64,000 nucleotides of DNA from Xanthomarina spongicola (GCF_003148645.1 NZ_QGGP01000002.1:560365-624364), one strand, 5' to 3'. Positions 16,974 through 27,882 are shown, counted from the first letter of the stretch. A program made the numbers and translations. The notes: a model not told the origin generated them from the letters alone.

Positions 16974-18596
16974 TTATTCTCCTTCTAATTTAGGAATTAC
17001 TACACCTTTTTCTTTTAGCAGCAATTTAGCTTTTTCCATATTTCTAAATTGTTTAATTTCTAATGGACCCGTAAATACTTCACTTTGTAGTGGACGTGGT
17101 GGATACTTAACATACGATTCTATTAAGTCTTGTGTCGCTTTATTGAAGATTGGTAATGTCCATGTTTTTTCTGTAAAACTATTCATAAATAAATCGTAAC
17201 GTTCTTGAGGATCTGCCCATAAATCATAAATAGCTGGTACAGTTGCGACATAGGTTTGGTCTCCTCTCCAACCTAATTCTTGTCCTGGCATATTACTTCC
17301 TGCTAAAGCACCATTGTCTCCACGTGTATTGAAAACAGCTTTCCATCTATCAACTCTTACAGCTCCAGGAGATAATTCAGACTCTGTAAAGTAAAACCAT
17401 TTTCTACGTAATGGTTCCCCTTCATCAAATAAGATGTTAGACATATCGTAACTATCAAAAACCATAGGAACTCCTTCTCTATCTTTAGTTGGTAATTCTA
17501 CTCCTGCTAAAGATGCAAAGGTTGCCATATAGTCTAATCCACCAACAATATCATGATTATCTGTACCTGCTTTAATTTGTCCTGGCCACCATGCTAATGC
17601 TGGAACAAGGCTTCCACCTTCTCTATCTGTACCTTTAGATCCTCTAAATGGTGTATAACCAGCATCTGGATATACATCTTGCCAAGCTCCATTATCAACT
17701 GTATAAACTACAATTGTATTCTCGCTAATGCCTAGAGCCTTAATTTTGTCCATAATACGACCAACGTTGTAATCCATTTCCATTACTGCATCTGCATATT
17801 TGCTTTTAGCTGGTGATTTTCCTTTAAATTGCTTTGAAGGTAAATTTGGCTGATGGTTTTTAGCAAAGTTAATGCTCATAAAAAATGGTTTTTTATCTTT
17901 TGCATAAATATCCATTTGCTTTAGAACATTTTCAGTCATATTCATGTCTAATTCTGCAATGTTCTCTGTAGTAACTTTAGAAACTTCTCTAACTGGCTTA
18001 CCTGCTTCTCCTTCTAAAATACCTTTGGTTACTTTTTGGAAAAAAGCGGCCATTTCTGGAGACATTTCTGGATTCCATGAAGGGAAAGCATATGTATATG
18101 CATTTAAGTGATATAAAACCACGTTTTGCATAATATCATAACCTTGTGCAGTTGGCATGGCATAATCGTCTTCACCTAAATGCCATTTTCCAGAAAAATA
18201 CGTGTTATAATCTGCTTTTTTTAATACTGAAGCTATTGTCCATTCTGCTGCTGGTAGTCCACCACCTTGTCCTTGAAAGGCAACTGTAGTCATACCAGAA
18301 CGGTTTGGAATTCTACCAGTTTGCATAGCTGCTCTACCTGGAGTACAACTTGGCTGTCCATAAAATGACCAAAATTGCATACCCTCTTTTGCAACTTTGT
18401 CTAAATTTGGAGTTGGCATTCCTCTACCAACACCTCCTCCATATACGCCTAAATCTCCCCAACCTGTATCATCTGATACAATCATGATGATATTCGGTTT
18501 TGCTGGTCTTTTGCTGTTTTTCTGAGCAAATGTCACAGAAAATGATAGGAAAAAAATACCTATCATTATTAATGATAACGTTTTTGTGTTTTTCAT
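16974..18596 (-). CDS. Secreted arylsulfatase (formylglycine-dependent)
   Basis: A 540-aa sulfatase with a signal peptide (1-24, ending VTFAQ). Metal ligands D42 and D43 lie in IVSDDTGWGD. The formylglycine signature CTPGRAAMQTGR places the modified Cys at C84, so an FGly-generating or anaerobic maturase elsewhere is needed. Further conserved parts are KWHLGE and the VYTVDNGAW region. It hydrolyses sulfate esters, in marine flavobacteria usually from algal polysaccharides or small aryl sulfates. No polysaccharide-utilisation genes flank it, so it is not part of an obvious PUL here. Confidence 0.9.
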   Translation of the reverse strand: MKNTKTLSLIMIGIFFLSFSVTFAQKNSKRPAKPNIIMIVSDDTGWGDLGVYGGGVGRGMPTPNLDKVAKEGMQFWSFYGQPSCTPGRAAMQTGRIPNRSGMTTVAFQGQGGGLPAAEWTIASVLKKADYNTYFSGKWHLGEDDYAMPTAQGYDIMQNVVLYHLNAYTYAFPSWNPEMSPEMAAFFQKVTKGILEGEAGKPVREVSKVTTENIAELDMNMTENVLKQMDIYAKDKKPFFMSINFAKNHQPNLPSKQFKGKSPAKSKYADAVMEMDYNVGRIMDKIKALGISENTIVVYTVDNGAWQDVYPDAGYTPFRGSKGTDREGGSLVPALAWWPGQIKAGTDNHDIVGGLDYMATFASLAGVELPTKDREGVPMVFDSYDMSNILFDEGEPLRRKWFYFTESELSPGAVRVDRWKAVFNTRGDNGALAGSNMPGQELGWRGDQTYVATVPAIYDLWADPQERYDLFMNSFTEKTWTLPIFNKATQDLIESYVKYPPRPLQSEVFTGPLEIKQFRNMEKAKLLLKEKGVVIPKLEGE

Positions 18597-18905
18597 TGTT
18601 AAATTTATTAAGTTAAAATTGATATTGATTAATTAAAAAGGCACTAAAATATAAACACATAGTCTCAAAATAAATTTGCTTGAATATTATTTATAATTGA
18701 TAAATAATGATCTGAGGAGTGCTAATTGGCTGTAAATCTATTGTTTAAAACTAGCTATATTTATTAGTTACCTAAATATAAACAAATTTAAAAAAAAAAA
18801 ACACAGAACTTAAAAACAGGCAAAAATTTCTTACAAAAAAGTTTTAAGTATTGTAACAACTCAACAATACGTGATAAAAATAGTACGTATATTTAAGTTA
18901 TTTAT
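18597..18905. other. Intergenic region upstream of the sulfatase gene, no gene seen
   Basis: About 309 bp of very AT-rich DNA with poly-A runs. It should hold the sulfatase promoter on the minus strand and the 3' end of the mgsA transcript. I see no ORF with a credible start, no strong hairpin and no repeat here. Confidence 0.4.
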
Positions 18906-19268
18906 CTACAACCCTTTCATTAATAATTCAGCAGTTGCAGGATTAGTAGCCAATGGCACATCGTGAACATCGCATAAACGCATAAGCATAAGCACATCTG
19001 GTTCGTGAGGGTGTTTTTCTAAAGGATCTCTAAAAAACAAGACCATGTTACATTTGCCTTCAGCAACACGAGCAGCAATTTGTGCATCTCCACCTAAAGG
19101 TCCTGAAAGTAATCTTAACACTTCAAAACCAGCTTTTTTAACTTTTTTGCCAGTAGTTCCAGTAGAAACTAAAGAAATATTTTTTTGAAGAAGCACCTCT
19201 TTATGTTCATTTAAAAACTGAACCATTTCTGCTTTTTTCCCGTCGTGTGCTATTATTGCTATTTCCAT
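18906..19268 (-). CDS. mgsA: Methylglyoxal synthase
   Basis: A 120-aa MGS-fold enzyme converting dihydroxyacetone phosphate to methylglyoxal and phosphate, a bypass relieving sugar-phosphate stress. Present are the phosphate-binding STGTTG (35-40), the catalytic Asp region GPLGGDAQ (D61) and the [15 protein letters not shown] segment with H86 and H88. Length is slightly short compared with 150-aa enterobacterial forms but normal for Bacteroidota. It overlaps the kinase gene upstream by 10 bp, and lies beyond gap and pfkA, placing it in a sugar-phosphate cluster. Confidence 0.93.
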   Translation of the reverse strand: MEIAIIAHDGKKAEMVQFLNEHKEVLLQKNISLVSTGTTGKKVKKAGFEVLRLLSGPLGGDAQIAARVAEGKCNMVLFFRDPLEKHPHEPDVLMLMRLCDVHDVPLATNPATAELLMKGL

Positions 19269-20131
19269 GAATCTAATTGATTAATATGATATTTTACAAG
19301 CCCATCTATAGGACGTCTTACAATGTTTCCTACTTTAAAATGAAACTCTTCGGCTATTTCCAAAATTTCATCTTTAGAAAAATATGCAATTGAACCAGCA
19401 AAGTGAACAGGTACTGCTTTAAGTACATCTGAATATTGCAGAATCATATTTTTTGAAAATTCACGAAGTCCTTTTTTGATTAGGTTTTTAATATACTCTG
19501 AATCTTTATGAGTAAACATAAATTCAGCAAAAGATGCCAAATAGGCATTTGGATTTGGTTGTTTATACAAGTTATATTTAATTTCATCTGCATCTATGTG
19601 ATATTTTTGTGCAAACAAAATCTTCAAATTTTCTGGCATGTGATTAAAATAATAATCACGAATTAGTTGTTTTCCATAATAATTTCCTGCAGCATCGTCC
19701 ATAATAGTATAGCCTAAAGATGATACACGTTGATGCAGAACTTCACCATCAAAATAACTACAATTAGAACCTGTACCTAAGATACAAACTACTGCTGCTT
19801 CGTTTTCATGGTTTATGGTTGCTCTAACTGCTGCAAATGTATCTTCTTTAACTTCTACTAAAGCTTTATTGAAAATGGATTGTAAGACTTGCTTTAATAG
19901 GAGTCTTGGTTTTTCTGTGCCACAACCTGCTCCATAAAAAAACACATGAGTGACATCTGTTTTATGTGATATTAATTCAGGATTTGAGTTTATAATATTT
20001 GAAAGCTCTTCTTCTTTTAAAATGGCAGGATTAAGACCCTTAGTATGAATTTTATCTAAAAGCTGATGTCCTTGAGAATCTACAGAAATCCAATCGCATT
20101 TTGTTGAGCCACTATCGACAATTAATATCAT
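19259..20131 (-). CDS. BadF/BadG/BcrA-type ATPase, N-acetylglucosamine-kinase-like
   Basis: A 290-aa ASKHA-fold kinase. The phosphate-1 motif is [12 protein letters not shown] (3-14) and phosphate-2 lies in [14 protein letters not shown]; the adenosine motif is near HFAGSIAYF. Bacteroidota proteins of this type are usually annotated as N-acetylglucosamine kinases of the BadF/BadG/BcrA/BcrD family, phosphorylating amino sugars for recycling. The overlap with mgsA and position after gap and pfkA support a sugar role. Substrate not proven by sequence. Confidence 0.82.
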   Translation of the reverse strand: MILIVDSGSTKCDWISVDSQGHQLLDKIHTKGLNPAILKEEELSNIINSNPELISHKTDVTHVFFYGAGCGTEKPRLLLKQVLQSIFNKALVEVKEDTFAAVRATINHENEAAVVCILGTGSNCSYFDGEVLHQRVSSLGYTIMDDAAGNYYGKQLIRDYYFNHMPENLKILFAQKYHIDADEIKYNLYKQPNPNAYLASFAEFMFTHKDSEYIKNLIKKGLREFSKNMILQYSDVLKAVPVHFAGSIAYFSKDEILEIAEEFHFKVGNIVRRPIDGLVKYHINQLDSWK

Positions 20132-20146
20132 GAGTTAAAAATATAA

Positions 20147-20193
20147 AAATTCCACACACTATTTTAATAATCTTGATATAGTGTGTGGAATTT
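20147..20193 (-). terminator. 16-bp perfect hairpin terminator after gap
   Basis: AAATTCCACACACTAT (20147-20162) is perfectly complementary to ATAGTGTGTGGAATTT (20178-20193). It lies between the gap stop codon and the kinase start and is followed leftward by a short U-rich tract. It probably separates gap from the kinase/mgsA pair or dampens read-through. Confidence 0.8.
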
Positions 20194-20206
20194 AATTTTT
20201 AATTTT

Positions 20207-21205
20207 TTAAAGTGAATGCATTATTTCTGCTAATTCCAATAATTTTACAGAATATGCGTATTCATTATCATACCAGCCAACTATTTTGAAAAATTTTGAA
20301 TTTAATTCTATAGCTGCATCTGCATCGAAAACACAAATTCTTGTTTCGCTAACAAAATCTTGAGATACTACTTTTTCTTCTGTGTAACCCATAATGCCTT
20401 GCATTTCGTTTTCAGAAGCATCTTTAAAAGCTTTTTTTATTTCTACTAGCGAAGTTTCTTTTTCTGTTCTTACAGTCAAATCGACTACAGAAACATTAGC
20501 CGTAGGTACTCTAAAGGCCATTCCTGTTAATTTTCCATCTAATTTTGGAATTACTTTACCAACTGCTTTTGCTGCTCCAGTAGAAGCAGGAATAATATTA
20601 ATTAGTGCACTTCTTCCAGATCTATAATCTTTTCTTGAAGGACCGTCAACTGTTAATTGTGTTGCAGTTGTAGCATGAATAGTAGTCATTAATCCTTCTT
20701 CTAGACCAAAGTTATCGTCTATAACTTTTGCCATTGGAGCTAAACAGTTTGTGGTGCAAGAAGCATTTGATATAATTGTTTGCGATGCTTTTATATCTTT
20801 ATGATTAACACCCATTACAAACATAGGTATGTCTTTACTTGGTGCTGAAACAACAACTTTTTTTGCTCCTGCTTCTATATGATAATTAGCCGTTTCTAAG
20901 GTTTTAAAAATGCCTGTACAATCTGCTATAATATCTGCATTAACCTCGTTCCATTTTAAGTTTCTTGGGTCTTTTTCTGCTGTGACTCTAATAGATTTTC
21001 CATTTACAACTAAATGTCCATTATTAACTTCAATTTTTCCATCGAATCTTCCATGAACAGAATCGTATTTTAATAAATAGGCTAAATGGTCTACTTCTAA
21101 TAAATCATTTACACCTACTACTTCTATATTCTGTTTTATAGCTTCTCTAAATACCAGTCTCCCAATTCTTCCGAAACCGTTAATACCTAATTTTAATTTT
21201 GACAT
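20207..21205 (-). CDS. gap: Type I glyceraldehyde-3-phosphate dehydrogenase
   Basis: A 332-aa glycolytic enzyme oxidising glyceraldehyde-3-phosphate to 1,3-bisphosphoglycerate. The Rossmann motif is [10 protein letters not shown] (8-17), and D34 after the second strand indicates NAD preference. The catalytic Cys is C150 in SNASCTTNC with partner H177 in IHATTATQ; phosphate-site residues are in the [12 protein letters not shown] segment. The C-terminus [12 protein letters not shown] is intact. It lies 55 bp downstream of pfkA on the same strand, so they are likely co-transcribed. Confidence 0.96.
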   Translation of the reverse strand: MSKLKLGINGFGRIGRLVFREAIKQNIEVVGVNDLLEVDHLAYLLKYDSVHGRFDGKIEVNNGHLVVNGKSIRVTAEKDPRNLKWNEVNADIIADCTGIFKTLETANYHIEAGAKKVVVSAPSKDIPMFVMGVNHKDIKASQTIISNASCTTNCLAPMAKVIDDNFGLEEGLMTTIHATTATQLTVDGPSRKDYRSGRSALINIIPASTGAAKAVGKVIPKLDGKLTGMAFRVPTANVSVVDLTVRTEKETSLVEIKKAFKDASENEMQGIMGYTEEKVVSQDFVSETRICVFDADAAIELNSKFFKIVGWYDNEYAYSVKLLELAEIMHSL

Positions 21206-21260
21206 TCTAATCTATTATTTATTTTGATTCTTTATTTATTATTTTTCTTTTGAAATTTAT

Positions 21261-22247
21261 TTAAATGGTCATGATATCTGACACTCTTAATAGCTCTAAA
21301 TTAATTTCTGTTCTTCCTTTTACAGCCTTATCTAAAGCTGTTAATTCTATTTTATTATCAAGAATTCCAACCATGTAATTTGATTTTCCTTCTAGCAAAG
21401 ATTCAACAGCCTTTACTCCCATTCTACTTGCAAGAACGCGATCGAAACAAGATGGCGAACCTCCTCTTTGCATATGTCCTAAAACAGAAACTCTAACATC
21501 GTATTCTGGCATGTTTTCGTCTATATAGTCTTTTAATTCGAACACATTTTTACCTATTTTATCTCCTTCAGCCACGACAACTATGCTTGAAGATTTTCCT
21601 GAGGCCTTGCTTCTTTTCAATGATTCTACTAATCTATCAAGTCCTAAATCTTCTTCAGGAATTAAAATTTCTTCAGCTCCTGCTCCAACTCCTGCGTTTA
21701 AAGCTATATGACCAACATCTCTTCCCATAACTTCAACAAAAAACAAGCGTTTATGAGAACTTGCTGTATCTCTAATCTTATCTATAGCTTCTACAACAGT
21801 GTTAATTGCAGTATCATAACCAATAGTGAAATTGGTGCCAAAAATATCGTTATCGATAGTTCCTGGGATTCCCATTATAGGGAAGTTAAATTCTCCATTA
21901 AAAACCAAGCCACCAGTAAATGTACCATCTCCACCAATTAATACCAAAGCATCTATACCTTCTTTAATTAAATGTGCATGTGCTTTATCTCTTCCTTCTT
22001 TTTCTCTAAACTCTTTTGAACGAGCAGATTTTAAAATGGTACCTCCTGTATGAATTATGTGGTTTACACTTCTTGCTGAAAGCAATTTAAAATCGCCTTC
22101 CATCATACCTTCAAAGCCTCTATAAATACCAACACACTCAACATTATGATAAGCACAAGTTCTTACAACAGAACGTATGGCAGCATTCATTCCTGGAGCA
22201 TCACCTCCAGAAGTCATGACTCCAATTTTTTTTATTTTTTTACTCAT
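21261..22247 (-). CDS. pfkA: ATP-dependent 6-phosphofructokinase
   Basis: A 328-aa bacterial-type PFK phosphorylating fructose-6-phosphate. The ATP-binding MTSGGDAPGMNA (11-22) and GGDGT (105-109) are present, and the catalytic Asp is D132 in PGTIDND; GGDGT with Gly rather than Asp/Lys at the discriminating site fits ATP use. The VEVMGRDVGHIAL and LGHMQRGGSPS substrate and effector segments are intact. It heads the leftward cluster with gap, the kinase and mgsA. Regulation cannot be read beyond the shared transcript. Confidence 0.95.
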   Translation of the reverse strand: MSKKIKKIGVMTSGGDAPGMNAAIRSVVRTCAYHNVECVGIYRGFEGMMEGDFKLLSARSVNHIIHTGGTILKSARSKEFREKEGRDKAHAHLIKEGIDALVLIGGDGTFTGGLVFNGEFNFPIMGIPGTIDNDIFGTNFTIGYDTAINTVVEAIDKIRDTASSHKRLFFVEVMGRDVGHIALNAGVGAGAEEILIPEEDLGLDRLVESLKRSKASGKSSSIVVVAEGDKIGKNVFELKDYIDENMPEYDVRVSVLGHMQRGGSPSCFDRVLASRMGVKAVESLLEGKSNYMVGILDNKIELTALDKAVKGRTEINLELLRVSDIMTI

Positions 22248-22335
22248 TTACCTCAATATTTCATATTGTAAACTTACTAAAGAAAACATATTAAAAACAA
22301 TGACTTATATCATGCATAAATTATAAGTATTAGCT

Positions 22336-25300
22336 TTATTCTTTCTCTTTATCGTCTTTTTCTTTAAAACCAACATAAGATGGCAACACGTTGTCTTCGC
22401 TCTTGGCTTCTTTCTCTTCTTCTGTGCTTTCAATGGTCTTTACTTTACCCTTAAATATTTTATCTATTAGCTCTTTAAATGTATCAAAATCTACACTATA
22501 GGCGATTCCAACTCCTTGTGTATAACCAATTTCTTCTCCAAAGTTTCTAATACTATTCTCTCTATTAAACACTTTTGCAGTTAAAGTTCCTTCATCGTTT
22601 AGTAAGAAGTCTATTTGTACATCTCCAGCAACAACAGACTCACTAACGCCACCTACTGGAACACCAACTTTTCCGTTAATAATTACACGTTCAGAAATAT
22701 TAGTTTGTAAAGTAACACCTAATCTATTATCTGTTTGATATTCAGGCGTATTTTCGCCAGCTTCATAGTTCAACCCAATATTAACTTTGTTATCTCCATT
22801 AGAGAACATTCCTGTAATAATACCATTAAGACGTTCTGTTAGTGTACCTGTAAAATTAACATCGTTTAAACTATTTGAGAAAGAGCCTGTTGCTAATAAA
22901 TATAGTGCTTGATTATCTCTATCCTCTTTAGAATTTAATCTATATTGAATTTCAGATTTAACTGTAGAACTTAAGTTTGGAAATACAAAATCAAAATCTA
23001 CATCAGGTTTTTCTAATTGCCCAGTTAATGAAGTTACTACATAAACTGGAATACTTCTGTTTATTGGATTATCTAGTAAAGGAGATGGATTTGCTTGTGT
23101 TTTATATGAAGCTTTAATGTCTATTATTGCATCATATGGCACACCATCCCATCCTAAACTTCCTTCTTCTACTATAAATTTCTTTTCAACAACGCCTCCA
23201 TATTTAAAGTTATAAATCCCTTCGAATACTACAAAATCTCCATACATTCTAAACTTTCCGTTGGTATTGATTTCTATTAATAATCCTCCTTCTCCTTTAC
23301 CTTTAATGGTACTTCCGGATTCTTTATCAATAACAATCTCAATTTCAGCATCTTGAGTAATATCTAAATCGAAATCTAGTTCTAAACCTTTAACTTCTTT
23401 AACAACAATTTCTTCTCCTTTAAGTTTTGCAGCTTTTTCTTCTGGAGATAAAAAATGAATAAATGAGTTGTCTCCAAAAGTTTCCATATCACTTAAAGGA
23501 ATAACAAATGTTGTTCCTGGATTTGTTTCTGCAGTGACACTTATTACTAATTCATCTGCTGGACCTTTTATAGTAGCAGAACCACCAATAAATGCTGTAC
23601 CATAATATAATACTTCATCTTCTTCATCATCATCAACTACACCATCTGTATCTAAAACCACTAAGTTTGATGTTTCAATGCCTAAATCTAATTTCCATTT
23701 AGAAAAATTAGTATGACTTATACTGCCATTTAAAACACCTTTTGTGTCGAATTTTGTATCTGATAATCTAATTGAATTAAATATAAAGCTTTGATTTGTT
23801 AAACTAACTAAGGAGTTTTCAGCTAAATTATAATCGACATTTAGATATGGCACAGATAATCCGGAGTTATTTAGTTTTAATTCGCCAGTTATGTCTGGTT
23901 TCATTAAGTTTCCAGTAACTCTTGCAATCCCTGAAACATCGCCTCTTATATCTTCTAATATATCTACTAAAAATGGATTTAGAATTTGAAGACTGAAATA
24001 ATTAAACTTCAACCCAACATCTATTGAAGAAGTTTCGCCTTGTACATATATATCTCCAAAAGCCGAAAAAGATTGAGAAATATCATCTTTAATCTTAACA
24101 TCTACATTATATGCAGTTAAGTCTTCATTTCCTACAATTTTAGCATCAAAAGATCCAAGAGCTAATTCATTGACTATAAAATTATCTATAGTTATTGCTG
24201 AGTTTGGCAAATAACTTCCATTTTGTTGAAACAAATCTAGTTTACCATTTACATTACCTTGTAAATCTAAACCTTCAACAGTTGGTGTGATTTTTGCTAA
24301 ATCGACATTTTCGAACTTTAGGTTTATGCTTTTATAAGTTGAATCTTTTAATACTCCAGATAGTTTAATAACTTCTTTATTATGATTCATAACTATTTGA
24401 TCTATATCAAAATTTACTAAATCGTTATCAAATTCAATTTTATTTAAGGAGTCCCTCTTCTCATTTATAGTCCATGTATTTCCTTTGAATGTAACATCAG
24501 ATTCTTTAAATCCAATAACAGATTTATTTTCTTTATTAATAGTATGATAAAAATTTAAGTTATAGATATCGCTATTTTTATTTCCTCCTTGAAACTCTGT
24601 ACGCACAAATAACGTATCGTTAAGTGTTTTATTAATTAAATTGAATTTAGATACATCATAGTATTTTGTATTGATACTGTCTACTTCTACATATGCATTA
24701 AATAGTGGGTTTTTATTATCTAATTGCAATTCAATTTGACTTGCAAAATAATCGAAAAGCTTAATCTCTGGAGACTTAAATGTTAGTTTAAATTCTTCTT
24801 CATCACTTTCTACTCTTCCTCTTACGTAAGTATTCTTTCCTAATGATAATTCTGGAACAAAAACTTCAACAATTTTATTATAAATCTTAAAATTAAAATC
24901 TATGTACTGATTTAATTTAACTTTATGAGGTTTATAGTTTGTATAGATGCTACCTAATGCATTTTCAAACAACAATCCAATATCTCTAAATAGAAATTCG
25001 CCACTTAGTTCTCCTTCAACAATATCTGGTGAATTTACTACTACATGTCTTAATTTTCCATTAAAAGTAGAGGTTATGGCAAAATCGTCAAAAAAGTATT
25101 CATCATTTTCATTTTTATAATACGTTTCATTGAATTGAATACTACCTACTGCATCATCTATGGTAATACCTTCCATTTTCATTTCAACAATTCCTTTAAA
25201 AATTGAAATATCGTCATTATGTACAAAATTTAATTCCCTTAGGTTTGCATAATTTACGTTTGCAATAAAATCGAAAGTATTTATTTTTTCAGAAAAATTG

Positions 25301-26754
25301 GCGAGACCATTAAACTGTAATTTTAAATTTTTATCATTAGAATTAAGTTTTCCATCAAATATTTTGTTCATTAAATCTCCTGAAACCTCTATGTTTTGAT
25401 AAGTGTAGTTATTATAGGTAACAGAAAAAATATCACCATCTAGATGTGTATCGACATTTTCTTTAGTAAACCCAGAACCATTAACATCTAAGTTTAATGA
25501 AGCTACACCTAGTGTTTCATCATTAATAAACTTCCCAATATTAAACTCTTTAAATACAACGTTACCAGAATATGATGCATTATCAATATCATTTATTTTT
25601 TGCATACTTAAATTAGCATCAATAAAACCTAATTGCGTGTTAATTGCTAAACTAGCATTGATTGTAGAAGTAGTGATTTCTGTTAGACCAATAACATTAA
25701 AATTACCCAGTTTATCGAATGAAGAAGGAATAGATTCACCAAGAACATTTGGCAACAAAGCTTTTAAATCTCTATAGTTTGAAGATAGTTTGTGAAAATC
25801 TCCTCTCATATAAAAATTATTTTCTTCACTATTAAATAAGTTTTTAAAATTAATATTTCCGTAAATCTCACTCCTTGAGCTAGTAAACAAATTTAAATTA
25901 GTAACCTGTAAATCGTTTAAAGTACCATCTATTTTAGCACTTAACTTAGCTCTTTGGTTAACACCAAATTCGTTATAAAAAGTATTTAATTCGTTTAGAG
26001 CAATATCAGATTCATCAAAAGTTGCATCGACTTGCACCTTATTTGTAAAGTCCTGCAACTCTTCTCTTTTATACAAAAACTTAACTTCACCTTTTAAAGA
26101 CGAATTAAGAGTTTTTATACTTAAATTTTCTAATAAAATATTACTTGGTGTATAAGTGAAATTACTGATAAGGTTTTTAACTTCTAATCCACGACTATCT
26201 AAAAATGCTAGAGTGTTTATTCGAGTACTAACATCGCTACCATTAATTAACAAGTTAGTTGTATTTGTATAAATGTTAGTGAATTCTAATATTTTAGGAG
26301 TCTCTTTATTTTGATCTATTAGTCTAAAAGTACCTCCATTTATAGTAACATCGCTTGAAGACAGTAAAAAATCACTTTCTTTATCTGAAGGATTATCTTC
26401 ATCAAATTTTGCAACAAAAATATCTAAATTTGTATCTGTTTCTCCTTGATACGTTTTTAAATTGAAGATTAATCCTTCTAAATCTATATCTCCAAATACC
26501 AATTTAGAGTTGATAATATTTCTAAAATTTAAAATAGACGTATTTAATTCTATAACACTAAATAAAGTGTCTTTTTTATAATCTCTAATTAGTATTTCTT
26601 TTAATTCTACATCTCCATTAAACTGAAGGCCTACTTTACCAATATTAATATTGGTTTTAAAATCTTCATTTAATCTTGTAGTTACTTTTTTTCCAAGATA
26701 AGTTTGAACAGCTGGAATTGAAAGTAACAGCACCAAAATGATGAAAAGCAGCAA
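22336..26754 (-). CDS. tamB: TamB/YhdP-type AsmA-like envelope protein
   Basis: A very long (1472 aa or more) protein with an N-terminal membrane anchor, a repetitive beta-rich body, and a C-terminal TamB (DUF490) domain over roughly the last 400 residues. Such proteins bridge inner and outer membranes and move phospholipids or assist barrel assembly. The called start is a TTG inside the transmembrane helix. The frame stays open for about 33 further codons (to about 26853) and encodes a basic segment, LKRIKKFLKILSKLVAII, so the real start is probably upstream with a non-ATG codon. Divergent from tsaD. Confidence 0.88.
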   Translation of the reverse strand: MLLFIILVLLLSIPAVQTYLGKKVTTRLNEDFKTNINIGKVGLQFNGDVELKEILIRDYKKDTLFSVIELNTSILNFRNIINSKLVFGDIDLEGLIFNLKTYQGETDTNLDIFVAKFDEDNPSDKESDFLLSSSDVTINGGTFRLIDQNKETPKILEFTNIYTNTTNLLINGSDVSTRINTLAFLDSRGLEVKNLISNFTYTPSNILLENLSIKTLNSSLKGEVKFLYKREELQDFTNKVQVDATFDESDIALNELNTFYNEFGVNQRAKLSAKIDGTLNDLQVTNLNLFTSSRSEIYGNINFKNLFNSEENNFYMRGDFHKLSSNYRDLKALLPNVLGESIPSSFDKLGNFNVIGLTEITTSTINASLAINTQLGFIDANLSMQKINDIDNASYSGNVVFKEFNIGKFINDETLGVASLNLDVNGSGFTKENVDTHLDGDIFSVTYNNYTYQNIEVSGDLMNKIFDGKLNSNDKNLKLQFNGLANFSEKINTFDFIANVNYANLRELNFVHNDDISIFKGIVEMKMEGITIDDAVGSIQFNETYYKNENDEYFFDDFAITSTFNGKLRHVVVNSPDIVEGELSGEFLFRDIGLLFENALGSIYTNYKPHKVKLNQYIDFNFKIYNKIVEVFVPELSLGKNTYVRGRVESDEEEFKLTFKSPEIKLFDYFASQIELQLDNKNPLFNAYVEVDSINTKYYDVSKFNLINKTLNDTLFVRTEFQGGNKNSDIYNLNFYHTINKENKSVIGFKESDVTFKGNTWTINEKRDSLNKIEFDNDLVNFDIDQIVMNHNKEVIKLSGVLKDSTYKSINLKFENVDLAKITPTVEGLDLQGNVNGKLDLFQQNGSYLPNSAITIDNFIVNELALGSFDAKIVGNEDLTAYNVDVKIKDDISQSFSAFGDIYVQGETSSIDVGLKFNYFSLQILNPFLVDILEDIRGDVSGIARVTGNLMKPDITGELKLNNSGLSVPYLNVDYNLAENSLVSLTNQSFIFNSIRLSDTKFDTKGVLNGSISHTNFSKWKLDLGIETSNLVVLDTDGVVDDDEEDEVLYYGTAFIGGSATIKGPADELVISVTAETNPGTTFVIPLSDMETFGDNSFIHFLSPEEKAAKLKGEEIVVKEVKGLELDFDLDITQDAEIEIVIDKESGSTIKGKGEGGLLIEINTNGKFRMYGDFVVFEGIYNFKYGGVVEKKFIVEEGSLGWDGVPYDAIIDIKASYKTQANPSPLLDNPINRSIPVYVVTSLTGQLEKPDVDFDFVFPNLSSTVKSEIQYRLNSKEDRDNQALYLLATGSFSNSLNDVNFTGTLTERLNGIITGMFSNGDNKVNIGLNYEAGENTPEYQTDNRLGVTLQTNISERVIINGKVGVPVGGVSESVVAGDVQIDFLLNDEGTLTAKVFNRENSIRNFGEEIGYTQGVGIAYSVDFDTFKELIDKIFKGKVKTIESTEEEKEAKSEDNVLPSYVGFKEKDDKEKE

Positions 26755-26859
26755 TATAATTGCTACTAATTTAGATAGTATTTTTAAAAATTTTTTGATA
26801 CGTTTTAAAGTTATAACTTTGAAACCAAAATTAACAATTATTGTGCCTAAAATTCACTA

Positions 26860-27882
26860 ATGTCCTCACAAAATATTTACATTCTTGGAATTGAGTCTTC
26901 ATGCGATGATACAGCTGCATCTGTAATGCAAAACGGAAAAATTTTAAGCAATGTTGTTGCTAGTCAAAAAATACATGAAGAATTTGGAGGTGTTGTTCCT
27001 GAATTAGCATCTAGAGCACACCAACAAAACATTGTTCCTGTTGTAAATCAAGCTATTAAAAAAGCAAATATTGCAAAAGACCAACTTAATGCTATTGCTT
27101 TTACACGTGGTCCTGGCTTAATGGGTTCTTTACTTGTTGGAACTTCTTTTGCAAAATCTCTAGCTATGGGTTTAAACATTCCATTAATAGATGTTAACCA
27201 CATGCAGGCACATATTTTGGCACATTTTATTGATGAAGAAGGATTTAATAAGCCACCATTCCCATTTTTGGCAATGACCATTTCTGGTGGACACACTCAA
27301 ATTGTAAAAGTTTCAAATTATTTTGAAATGGAAGTTATTGGCGAAACCATTGATGATGCTGTTGGTGAGGCTTACGATAAAAGTGGTAAGATTTTAGGCT
27401 TAGGTTATCCTGCTGGACCAGAGATTGACAAACGTGCACAATTAGGGAATCCGAAGGCTTTTAAATTTACTAAACCTAAAGTAGCAGAATTGAATTTTAG
27501 CTTTTCAGGATTAAAAACAGCCATTTTATATTTTATTCAGAAGGAAATAAAAGCAAATCCGAATTTTATTGAAGAGAATATTAATGATATTTGTGCCTCA
27601 ATTCAATATACAATTATTGGAATTTTAATTGATAAATTAAAATTAGCCTCTAAACAAACAGGTATAAAACACATAGCTATTGGTGGAGGCGTTTCAGCAA
27701 ACTCAGGTATTAGACAAGCATTAAAAACTGGTGAAGCTAAATTTGGCTGGACAACATATGTTCCTAAATTTGAATTTACTACAGATAATGCTGCAATGAT
27801 TGCAATTGTTGGGTATTTAAAATATTTGGAAAACAATTTTTCTCAGCAAAACGTAACAGCGTCTGCTAGATTAAAAATCTAA
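26860..27882 (+). CDS. tsaD: tRNA N6-threonylcarbamoyladenosine transferase TsaD
   Basis: A 340-aa Kae1/Qri7/YgjD protein transferring the threonylcarbamoyl group to A37 of ANN-decoding tRNAs, with TsaB and TsaE. The ASKHA fold starts ILGIESSCDDTA (8-19). Iron/zinc ligands H114 and H118 are in NHMQAH, and the ISGGHTQ and GGGVSANSG nucleotide motifs are present, with the final metal Asp in TTDNAAM. Essential, cytosolic. It shares a very short intergenic region with the divergent tamB gene. Confidence 0.95.
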   Translation: MSSQNIYILGIESSCDDTAASVMQNGKILSNVVASQKIHEEFGGVVPELASRAHQQNIVPVVNQAIKKANIAKDQLNAIAFTRGPGLMGSLLVGTSFAKSLAMGLNIPLIDVNHMQAHILAHFIDEEGFNKPPFPFLAMTISGGHTQIVKVSNYFEMEVIGETIDDAVGEAYDKSGKILGLGYPAGPEIDKRAQLGNPKAFKFTKPKVAELNFSFSGLKTAILYFIQKEIKANPNFIEENINDICASIQYTIIGILIDKLKLASKQTGIKHIAIGGGVSANSGIRQALKTGEAKFGWTTYVPKFEFTTDNAAMIAIVGYLKYLENNFSQQNVTASARLKI

